In this document: one piece after another, positions 25,501 through 34,237 of the stretch
Layout: each line of letters opens with the position of its first letter
Position numbering within the stretch: position 1 is the stretch's first letter
Assembly: GCA_020064725.1 (NCBI GenBank)
Contig: JAGTWJ010000006.1
Location: 930,001 to 994,000, forward strand
Length of the DNA: 64,000 nt
DNA from: Drechslerella dactyloides
Taxonomy: Eukaryota > Ascomycota > Orbiliomycetes > Orbiliales > Orbiliaceae
Direction of reading: 5' to 3'
The notes under the pieces: model-generated
What the model saw: the letters and a program-made list of their open reading frames with translations, nothing else
Database searches by the model: none
Told to the model about the DNA's origin: nothing
Translations under genes and position numbers: made by a program

Positions 25501-26645
25501 CTTGTCGTAGACAAAGTTGATTGGATCCAGACCAGATATCTGTTCGTTCAAACAGGACGACCTACCACTGCTCCGGCCCAGCAAACCGTCCCAGCAGCAC
25601 CGGTCCCGGCTCGAGTTCTCCCACAGGATCCAGCAATGACGCCAAGAGGAATTGGCCACAAGAATCTCGTGATCCCGGAAACCGCGTCTACGGTCCGCAC
25701 TAGAAGCGGGAACAGTCTCAATATTTCCCATCACCTCTGCCAGCCTTCCCCCCCGAAGAAGTCAAAGTTGAGTTCGACCATTGGGCGAATTGTGAGGGCT
25801 GCAACAGGCTCATTTACGGATCCTATCACAATCGAAGATGATGGCTACGCATCTGCTGCGACGGATGCCGACGATCTGAGAATCTTGACTATCGATGACA
25901 AGGGCAAGGGCAAGGACAAGGGGGCGTCGACAGCAAAAGATAGCAAGAAGAAAGATAAGAAAAAAGATACAAATGCCTTCGTTCCCGGTCAACTAGATAT
26001 TGCATCGATTCAGTTGTTGGAGGAGCCTCCTTATGCCTCCCCTCTTGCTACCAAACGTATCCAGCAGGAGCTCAAAGCCTTGCTGAAAATCCAACAGACG
26101 CACGATCTCGAGGAACTCGGATGGTACATCAACCACGAGCATATCCAAAACGTTTACCAATGGATCATAGAGCTCCATTCATTCGAAAGCAGTTTACCAC
26201 TTGCAGAGGACATGAAGAAATCGGGGGTCAACAGCATCGTCATGGAAGTTCGATTCGGGAAAGACTTTCCCATGACACCACCATTCTTCCGAGTCATCAG
26301 TCCGCGCTTCTTGCCATTCCAACGAAGGGGTGGAGGTCATGTCACGGCAGGTGGTGCCCTGTGTATGGAGCTTCTGACGAATTCTGGGTGGTCCGCAGTT
26401 TCAAGTCTGGAGTCGGTCTTCTTACAGATCAGAGTAGGTGTTTCTTCCACTGTTACCATTTAGCATGTCGTCCGGCTAACGCTCTGATGTATCAGCTCGC
26501 GATGTCTTCGTTGGAACCATATCCCGCTCGTCTCGACGGAGGCGCAGGCAGCTCCTACTCGACGCATGAAGCGAAGGATGCTTTCGTCCGCGCTTGTCGC
26601 ACTCACGGCTGGCAGGTTCCTCCCGACTTCAATTCTATAATTTAA
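22503..26645 (+). CDS. PARP-E2 fusion: PARP6/8-type ADP-ribosyltransferase joined to a UBE2Q-like UBC domain
   Basis: A protein of 1220 residues from seven exons: 22503-22572, 22653-22745, 22836-23795, 23884-24289, 24385-25426, 25492-26433 and 26496-26645, with continuous phase. The N-terminal half has an RWD/UBC-like start (PRKAFVADLQQ ... PELSDYPSEHECVLF) and an acidic linker. A Cys-containing segment (CTEFCLVCHNKI ... KPYVCDKPLCLYQY) may bind zinc. The PARP catalytic domain has FHGSPIWNWHSIIREGL (His about 766) and HGRAYGNGVYHS, the NAD-binding His and Tyr; the third catalytic position I cannot assign. After a Lys-rich linker comes a UBE2Q-like E2 fold: RVISPRFLPF, then GGGHVTAGGALCMELLTNSG with the putative catalytic Cys about 1148. 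The classical HPN motif is absent, as in UBE2Q. Fungal PARP-UBC fusions are known; the substrate is not. Confidence 0.9.
24309..24331 (+). repeat. (TC)n run inside an intron
   Basis: A TCTCTGTCTCTCTC-type dinucleotide run within the fourth intron of the PARP-E2 gene. It lies between the GTACGT donor at 24290 and the acceptor ending at 24384. Confidence 0.7.
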
Positions 26646-27413
26646 CCAAACAGCAACGGCGTAATGTGCGTTTTACTCTATTATACGGCAAATGGCGCAC
26701 AAAAGGTTTTTCTTCCCTCAATGATATGGCGACATGGGAATGGGATAAATTTTAGAGGTGCTGTTAGAAAATCGGCACTTTGAACGCATGGGCGAAAGAC
26801 TAGGAAGGAAGGACGGCGTACAGGTCTCACTATCACTCACCTTATCATTTTCACTGGGTACGACGTAGGAGGCGTTTGTTACGTTTGCAAATTATCTGTC
26901 TGCTGGCTTCCGTATAGCTATCCTAAAGCGCTCTACTGACGTGTACTCGTTCGTTCTTATTAATTCAGCTACTTATCCTTTTCAAAGTTGTCCCGTTAAT
27001 TACTGCAGAGTTGATGGTACAAGTTAGGGAACCAAGACCACCCATCTTGAAGGAGAGGACAAGACTCGTACCGAATAACAATAATGTTTATTAACAAGAT
27101 CAATTCAGAATCATTCTCCTTTGGATATACTAGCGAAGTACTCCGCCGTCTGGTAATTCTAAAGACATATTCGCAAAGACACCATCTATCCGTGACGTTT
27201 TCTCTACCACTTTTACAGCTGGGATGCAAGTATGTCCACATCTATTAGCATTCATTAGATAAAAGGTGCGAAATCCGGCAAGAGATCGTACTCATCCGTC
27301 TCCGAGTGTGTTTACATGGCAGCACAAGAGATGGTCTGTATATGGTATGCAAAAATGTGACTTTCATCTAACCGCTGCATCATCTGCAAATAACTCTGTG
27401 GCCCGCCTAGCTA
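26646..27413. other. Convergent 3' intergenic region, no gene seen
   Basis: About 770 bp, AT-rich, between the stops of PARP-E2 (plus) and COG8 (minus). An 81-codon minus-strand frame at 26996-27241 has no recognisable features and is not called. Confidence 0.5.
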
Positions 27414-28922
27414 TCACGACAGCAACGGGCTAGCGGAGGGCGACCTGATCCCTTTACCTGCTGCCAGCTCCTCGAGCCGCTCTGCCAACACCCGGTGCTT
27501 CTGCATGATGTCAACCCACTCGCCACCCTCAGCATCCACACCGACAGCAGGATCGTCACTGCCACTGCTGTCAACGCCCAGCAAACCCGTCGCTAGAATC
27601 ATCCCGAAATCTCCGCCCAGCCGGCCCAAACTGCCCGCCGCATACAGCAGTTGCGTCAGCAGGGACTCCCGCGCCGAGTTGTCTGACACGACGGGTAGAT
27701 AGTTCCTCAGCGTCGACGTGAGCAGTGTGACCAGGTGCGGCACAAACGTTACAAGCGGGCTAGGAATCCCCGGCGCGTCCGCATCCGCGGTGTCGCTGCC
27801 GCTTAACGCACCCCCGATGCCACTAATATTGCCGGTGCTGCTGGCGCGGCGAATTTGCGGCGTCACGGGCGTCTGTGGAGCTAGGTACGCGGAGACCTGA
27901 AGCGTCGCGCTGCTCCCGCTGCCGGCGGGCGGGAACACGGACCGGTACATAGTTACTATCGCGAAGCTTTGTTCGCGGAAGACCTCGATCCAGCGCTTGA
28001 GGTAGCGTTCGGTCTGGTGGCCGGTTGATCTGAGTCTTCGGGCTGCGCTAGCCGCCGCAGAGGAGGTTGAACTGGTGGCGGCGGCGGCGGCATCGCTGTT
28101 GAATTCCGCCTGCTGCTGCGACTTTGCCCATTGCTCGCGCTCCGCATCCGCGAGCTCGCGTAGCGGGTCAAGCGCCTGGAAGAGGCTGTTGAGGAACGCG
28201 AGGCGAGCGACAAGGAAGATGGAGCCCCATACTTCCTCGGCGGACGAGACGTCGGGCGACGTCCGCTTTAGATAGCCGATGGTCTTGATAGCGGTTGGAA
28301 GCTTCAGTGGCCCGCGGAGCGTGGTGAGCAGCTGCGTGTTTAGGATGCGGAGCAGGCCGTCGCATTCGCGCGCGACGGAGATGATGATTGGGGTTGTGGG
28401 GTATAGCTGGTGCAGACGGCGGACGTGGGAGTGCACGTCGAGGGCTAGCGAGGGGTTTGACGAGGCGATAGCGGATTGGAGCAGCGTTGGGAGCTCGAGG
28501 ATGTCGAGCAGCTTGGGGGAGGTGCGGGCGAGGGTATGCTTTCGGGCGCGCTCCTGGAGGAATGGCGAGGACTTGTGATATTTCTGGGAGAAGGAAGTTA
28601 GATGGGCGTCCAGCGCTGGTAGGTGAGATTTGAGCTCCTCGATGAAGTCGTTGAGCTTGTCGAGAGAAGCCGGTAGAGTGGAGAGCTGCTCGGAGGCGGA
28701 GATGAAACCAGGATAGGAGCGGGAGGCGAGGGACTGCAGGGAAAGGTTGATGGACTGGTTGGAAGACTTGAGCACGGCAGGCTCGTTGTTGGCAATGTCG
28801 TTGAAGGAGAGCGCGGTCAGGCGCGAGAGATAGGCGGAGGCTGCGGCGGCATGTTCGCTGCCGCGCTCGGTCAGCTCGGGCGGAAGGCTGTCGGCAAGGA
28901 AGTCGAGGAGCGGGTCGGCCAT
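27414..28922 (-). CDS. COG8: Conserved oligomeric Golgi complex subunit 8 (Dor1 family)
   Basis: A single-exon, 502-residue Cog8/Dor1 protein, the COG subunit that bridges lobe A and lobe B and contacts Cog7. The N-terminus PLLDFLADSLPPELT starts the family pattern, followed by YLSRLTALSFNDI, a coiled-coil stretch (QSLASRSYPGFISASEQLST), LDILELPTLLQSAI, and GYLKRTSPDVSSAEEVWGS. A long Ala/Ser insert (AAAAATSSTSSAAASAA) precedes RYLKRWIEVFREQSFAIVTM. The C-terminal part is Gly/Ser-rich. The third base of codons is strongly GC-biased. COG7, its direct partner in the complex, lies 5.6 kb away on the same strand. Confidence 0.92.
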   Translation of the reverse strand: MADPLLDFLADSLPPELTERGSEHAAAASAYLSRLTALSFNDIANNEPAVLKSSNQSINLSLQSLASRSYPGFISASEQLSTLPASLDKLNDFIEELKSHLPALDAHLTSFSQKYHKSSPFLQERARKHTLARTSPKLLDILELPTLLQSAIASSNPSLALDVHSHVRRLHQLYPTTPIIISVARECDGLLRILNTQLLTTLRGPLKLPTAIKTIGYLKRTSPDVSSAEEVWGSIFLVARLAFLNSLFQALDPLRELADAEREQWAKSQQQAEFNSDAAAAATSSTSSAAASAARRLRSTGHQTERYLKRWIEVFREQSFAIVTMYRSVFPPAGSGSSATLQVSAYLAPQTPVTPQIRRASSTGNISGIGGALSGSDTADADAPGIPSPLVTFVPHLVTLLTSTLRNYLPVVSDNSARESLLTQLLYAAGSLGRLGGDFGMILATGLLGVDSSGSDDPAVGVDAEGGEWVDIMQKHRVLAERLEELAAGKGIRSPSASPLLS

Positions 28923-29211
28923 TGCGACAGCGGACGCGTCGTCATCGCTGGCCGCAGCTGGTGGTAATGATGATGTTGAGGTGGAGATGGAGTGGTGACG
29001 GTGGGAAGGTTACACACTAGGTAACTCATGGAGGTTGTGGAATGGGAAGAAGCCACGGCAACACAGCTGCGCGTGGTAATTTGTATCGCGGGATTCTTAT
29101 ATACATACATGAAGTGAAATACAAATATGACCGGCAGTATATTTGGTTTCGCTGTCAGCACCATCTAAATGACGGATACGCAATGTGCAGCACGAAAAAT
29201 GTGTAAACGCT

Positions 29212-29902
29212 TTATGTTGAGTAGCAAATGAACGCGCTGACCTTGCCGTTGAAAAAGCCCTGGCCTCTGCTTTTACCTTTCCGATTGTTCTCGTCCCAGA
29301 CGCGCCCCCACCAGTTACCCATGTTACTAACACCTGAGTACCAGATCACGTCGGAGAAAGAGCCCCAATTGGGCAGCGTACAGTCGTTGTGTCTGCATCC
29401 GGGTCGACATGCTTGTTAGCGTGGGACATCTCCATCCACACATCCGCAGGCAGTTCATTGTAGAAGAGCAAGAGATACGAATGTGTTTTCAGAGATTGAT
29501 ACACTTACACGCAAAGAGTGCAGCGGGTGCCTTTATCCGGCCCAAAGGACCTGATTTGGTCGTTGTTATCCTAGTCGACAAAGTAGACTTTGCCACGCTC
29601 GAGGTTAGTGCGGTGCTTGCACTTGCCCGACCATTCACTGCCGGTGCAAAGGAAGACGCCCAGGCCAGATCCTCGTCCCTACACTTAAAACGCGGAAATG
29701 ACTCAGCATTGTTCGATTTGATTTTATATTAAATATCCAAAACATAATCACGTATGCACTGGGGGAAGATTTGTGGATGTACCTCAATTCTGGCGTTAGC
29801 CTCGATTCCGGCTTCTGCCCGTGGACTGGATTCATGGGGCATAGCAATTGCATAAGACGCCATCAAGGTCATAATACCGAAAGTAATACAAGAGAACTGT
29901 AT
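29212..29902 (-). pseudogene. Broken gene for a crystallin-like small secreted cysteine protein
   Basis: Read on the minus strand, three exons splice in phase: 29902 (or 29872) to 29783, 29678-29509 and 29392-29212. They use GTACAT/TAG, GTAAGT/CAG signals and a GCTAAC branch point. They encode a small secreted protein like the beta/gamma-crystallin-type proteins of ascomycetes: GVFLCTGSEWSGKC, DQIRSFGPDKGTRCTLC, HNDCTLPNWG, GNWWGRVWDENN and a C-terminal AFICYST. Two defects are seen. Codon 29573-29571 is an in-frame TAG before DNNDQIRSF. The expected start codon at 29902-29900 reads ATA, leaving an internal Met ten codons later (29872) and a shortened signal-like sequence. The rest is intact, so decay looks recent. 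The family call rests on pattern memory only; sequencing error remains possible. Confidence 0.6.
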
Positions 29903-30865
29903 TTGAACAGAAGCTTGGTTGGAAGAATTGATTTATATTTACTTATGTTTAAGTTTCGACTAGCTCTCCCCGGAATAGAAGATAGCTGATATAATGGGTG
30001 ATGTGTAAAATGGAGTCTGAACTCCAGTTCAACTCGACCTACTACAATATAGATATAGATCCAGCGAATGGCGGCCTGGTACGAAGACAGCGAGGATGAG
30101 GACGGGAAGAGCATCGAATGCGGCTACTGGTCGTCTGTCTACTGGATATTTATATCCTCTCAAGGCTGCAAACATACAGGATGCTCTGCTCCTTTCATAG
30201 TTCCAAGACGCACACCGACCCCAAGATGCCGATGCGGACTATAGTAAATATGCCGATTTCTCGTATCGCAGCATCGATAACGGCTAAATAGGTGCATCTT
30301 GGTGTTTCAAACGCTGCTAAATATTGTGCCGTGGCCATGCATTTGGCACGGCACATATGCATGCAGCATGATAGCAGAGCATGGTAAAAGCGAAGTAGAT
30401 CTCGCGGGGCGGCAAACGTAGGCTTGTACCACTGTCTTATGCCTGCATCTACGTCCGCATTGGTCATGATTATGATGTCGGCTGCTGTTCCGTGGAGCAC
30501 TCTTCAACCCCCACGGCTGCAGCACTTGATAGGCGCCAAGCTCCCTGGAGGGCGTGTGTGGCAGCAGTAGACTGATATACTCGCATACATGCCGAGGTCA
30601 GAGCTGCTAATTCGAGGCTGCAGGCCTCGTTTCAAAGCGCTGTTGTGGATCTTGTCCGTCCGACATGCAGCGTCAGCCGGATACTTTTCTAGAAAAGGTG
30701 TTGCGCGTTGCAGAAACGTCGGCGGCTTACGTAAACCTGTTTGTTCTTCAGCCGTTTCTAATCCTTGTCTTCGGCATCTCGACATTGACTCCATGCTCTA
30801 ACTGTAGGAGATCGCGACCTACTCAGATTCTTATACACATTCGACACTGCATTCCGCCTCCCACC
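29903..30865. other. Intergenic region, no gene seen
   Basis: About 960 bp upstream of the PRKRIP1-like gene. Short frames on both strands lack recognisable features. The plus frame from 30665 runs into the next gene in phase, but its extra N-terminus (GVARC-type, hydrophobic) is not conserved in that family and is treated as leader. Confidence 0.45.
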
Positions 30866-31537
30866 ATGTCGGAAAACATCCCCGAATCCATCCCCACCTC
30901 CATGGACCCGCGCTCGCGGCGGCCCAACAAGAAGCGCGCTCTCTCCCCTGCATCCGCGCAGGCCGCCCAAGTCGCATCGCTCATGAAGAACCCAGAGCGC
31001 GTCATTACCACTATCCGTTCGCGCGACAAGAAGCTCCCACCGCCGCCAGAAATCGTCGCCAACGTCCAGGGTTCCAGCGCCGGTGCCGGGTCAGGCGAGT
31101 TCCACGTCTACAAGGCTAGCCGACGGCGAGAGTACGAGCGCCTTAAGATGATGGATGACCAGCTGAAGAAGGAGAAGGATAAGGAGGACTTCGAAGCGAA
31201 GACCGACGAGTGGAAGAGCAAAGATGACGCCAAGACGGCGAAGAATAGGGCGAAGCGGCAGAAGAAGAAACTGGCGCAAGAAAGGAAGAGGGAGAGAGAA
31301 GGAACAGGGACACCCCAGGTCGAGGGCGCCGATGACAACGACGATGCGGCTGCTCGTCAAGATGGTGACGGCGCTGGTGATCAGGAGAAAGACGGCAGCA
31401 AGGACGGGGCCGGCCCCCAAATCAAGATTATCAAGGGCACCGGCGCGAATGCAGCATCTACAGCGAGTGGAACGTCGAATGGGCAAGACCCTTCGACCTC
31501 GAATACCAGATCCGTTGTGATCTTCGACGACGATTGA
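30866..31537 (+). CDS. PRKRIP1-like protein (DUF1168)
   Basis: A single-exon protein of 223 residues. The conserved DUF1168/PRKRIP1 core is visible: QVASLMKNPERVITTI, then PPPPEIVANVQGSSAG, GEFHVYKASRRREYERLKMM and a highly charged Lys/Glu coiled coil ending in KNRAKRQKKKLAQERKRERE. In animals PRKRIP1 is a spliceosomal (C-complex) protein that bridges U2 snRNP and the catalytic core through a long helix, so a nuclear splicing role is likely. The C-terminal third is acidic and disordered. The start at 30866 has a good ACC context and fits family length; a longer reading from 30665 is less likely. It converges on CCT3 with 222 bp between stops. Confidence 0.85.
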   Translation: MSENIPESIPTSMDPRSRRPNKKRALSPASAQAAQVASLMKNPERVITTIRSRDKKLPPPPEIVANVQGSSAGAGSGEFHVYKASRRREYERLKMMDDQLKKEKDKEDFEAKTDEWKSKDDAKTAKNRAKRQKKKLAQERKREREGTGTPQVEGADDNDDAAARQDGDGAGDQEKDGSKDGAGPQIKIIKGTGANAASTASGTSNGQDPSTSNTRSVVIFDDD

Positions 31538-31759
31538 TGCCTCTACGAGGTCACATTTTTGCTTTAGCATCTCGACCCGCAGCATCAGGGGTCATTTTCT
31601 ATTAGCGATCACGGCATAGTGCCTTCTTCTCTTGTATTACTAGCTTTGGACTGTGTCTGCAATCGGGTATATAGCTGCTCTGGTGTGTGCAGCCTCAATA
31701 TACACACTATACTTCTAATCCATTCTATATAGATCTGGCCAACTTGGCTTTATATCAGC

Positions 31760-33689
31760 TTATTCCTCACCGCCGCCTCCTCCCCCCTGCTTGCCACTCT
31801 TCGCGCCACATATCTCATCCACCCGTAGCAACAGGCAGGCAGACTAGCACCAGGAATTAGCATTCGTCTCCAAAACCGATTGATGCACGATGATACCCCA
31901 CTCACCTCGATGGCTGTTTTCAAGCTCTGCAGCTTAACAGCCTCCGGTTCCCACACGCCGTAATTACGCATGTCGACAATCTTGCCTGTGTCACCATTAA
32001 TGCCCCAGGTATAGTCTTCTTCAGTATGCTTGGCTCTCAGCTGGGTCAGGACTCGGATAGGGCTGGCGCCGCTGTTCTGGATTAAAGTCCGCGGGATGAC
32101 CTCCATAGCATCCGCGACGGCCTTGTATGGCCACTGCTGGACACCTTCCACGTGTTTGGCAAGCTCTGCCAGCTTGACCGCCACCGCCATCTCGGTCGCG
32201 CCGCCTCCGGGCGATAACCGCGGGTGGAAAAAGACGTTACGAGCAACCGACATGGCGTCCTGGAGGTTCCTCTCGATTTCGTTGAGGATATCCTTCGACG
32301 GACCACGCAGCAGGATGGTGCAGGCTTTGGGGTCCTCGCACTTCGTGATGAACGTGAAGTATTCGTCGCCGATCTTCTCGATCTCGAAGAGCCCACATTT
32401 CGTCCCGATATCAGACTCCACGAGGTCTTCGACCCTGTTCACGATGGTAGCACCGACTGCGCGTGCTATTCTGTTGTTATCAGTCTTGCGGACTCTCCGC
32501 AGGGCTGTGACGTTGCCCTTGAGAAGGTAGTGCTGGGCGAGGTCCGAAACACCCTTCTCTGTGATGACAAGATCCGGCTTGAGCGCAAGGATGTGATCGC
32601 ACAGGGCCTTGATCTGGTGTTCCTCGATCTCCAGAATCTTGTTCCAGTCCTCCTCTTTGGAGATCTCAATGTTCGTTTGCGATTCACCTTTCTTGTACTC
32701 CAGCGGACAGTCCAACAGTATGACCCTGGGATTCTCTATCCTCCTCCTCATTTTGGGATGCGTGATGTCCTTATTCAGCATGACGCCGTCCAGGACTCTG
32801 CTGTCCTCGATTTGACCGCCGGGAATCTTTTCTACCTTGGCGTATCTCTTGATATCGATTTCCTTCTTGCCGCCGAGGTCGCTGGCAACCACTCGCACGG
32901 CTTTCAGTGCTAGGTCGCACATGAGCTCGCTCCAGCGGGAGACGAATTTTGTGCCGATGGACGAAGATATCAGCTTGAGCATTTCGGCGTCCGAGTTGAC
33001 GTCAACGGGGACGGAAATCTTCTCGATGACCTCAAGAGCGTCGGAGAGCGCGCGTTTGAATGCTTGGATGATCGTGACCGGGTGGATCTGGCGTTCAAGG
33101 TGGGGCAGAGCTTGTGCGAGTATTTCACCAGCTGCGACGTGCATTAGCTAGAAGTCACCCATTAAAGTCAAAGACATCCGAATACTCACCCAGGATGATG
33201 ACGGTCGTGGTTCCATCGCCGACTTCCTCGTCCTATAAACCGCATACTTGTGAGATTGTCTACCTCAATAGTTCCTAGCAAGTGTGTCGATAGCGTACCT
33301 GCGTCCGACTCAGCTCGATCATGCTCTTCGCAGCTGGGTGGGCAACCTCGATTTCTCGTAGTATCGCATGGCCGTCGTTCGTGAGCACGATACCACCCAT
33401 AGGATCCAGCAGCATCTTCAACATGGCTTTGGGGCCGAGACATGACCGTATGATATCTGCTACACTGAGATTTCGACGCGGGCAGCATTAGTTGGAGCTC
33501 GACGACAGAAGAATAGAAGAAGAATACTAACGTCTTCGCCGCGGTGATGTTTGACAGCTGGGCTTTCCGTCCGGTCTGCCGCTCACCGGCTGCGGTGTCT
33601 GTGGTTGAGAGAATTAGCTATCGCTATCGATTTGTGCGGGACGGCGGCAGCTGCTGGAGCTTACTGAGCATGATCACTGGAGCTTGCAT
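31760..33689 (-). CDS. CCT3: T-complex chaperonin subunit gamma (CCT3)
   Basis: A 536-residue group II chaperonin subunit of the cytosolic TRiC/CCT ring that folds actin, tubulin and other proteins. Six exons: 33689-33665, 33598-33532, 33464-33299, 33232-33190, 33131-31906 and 31843-31760, all in phase. ATP-site motifs are GPKAMLKMLLDPMGGIVLTN, DEEVGDGTTTVIIL and SPGGGATEM. Gamma-specific stretches include KVEKIPGGQIEDSRVL and DCPLEYKKGESQT. The C-terminus ends in a Gly-rich tail (GKQGGGGGGEE), as CCT subunits often do. Introns are concentrated at the 5' end, leaving one 1.2-kb exon. Identification is secure. Confidence 0.97.
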
Positions 33690-34237
33690 GGCGGGCAGCT
33701 AGCTTCCAGAGCGCGGGGTAGTTGGAGATGCTGTTAAGTAGGTGTCGCGGGCGCAGTATCGATGATCCGTATGTATCTTGGAGGATCTGGTCTTTGTGTC
33801 GGGTTGATTGTTGAGAACGTGTGCGGGTTTTGGTGGCGGGGCAGGCGAGTGACGCGGTTTGAATTCAAAAAATTTGTGCGGTTTGACTCCATCGCCCACA
33901 CTGCTCGTTAGCGGCCAGCTCGAGATGCTCCACACACACAACTACGTCCTACCGAGGACGACTTCAACATCTATTTTATCCCAACCTTGTCTTTAGGAAA
34001 GGTGTGTAATATAATTCACTTGATGCAACTAGTATATACCGGGAGCATCGATACGGCTTTCCTTAGTTTTACTCGTTTGCATTTAAATCTTCTTTGGTAG
34101 CAAAAAGAACTGCGCTTGCTTGCGCCTGTGTATGAACATTAATATACAGCTCAAGGAATCGGATGGTGGCCAAAGTTAACTATAGATACAAACACCCCCT
34201 CAAAAACATAACCAATAGTAAGATATTCTCTAGGAAA
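33690..34237. other. Intergenic region, no gene seen
   Basis: About 550 bp between the CCT3 start and the stop of the upstream NLR-like gene, both on the minus strand. It is AT-rich at 33970-34230. It should hold the CCT3 promoter and the 3' UTR of the NLR gene. Confidence 0.5.

Noticed and set aside
29228..29732. Plus-strand frames over the secreted-protein pseudogene
   Set aside because: They are antisense to the better supported minus-strand exons with matching splice sites.
30665..30865. In-frame upstream extension of the PRKRIP1-like protein
   Set aside because: The extra 67 residues are hydrophobic and unlike the family; the Met at 30866 has better context and the expected length.
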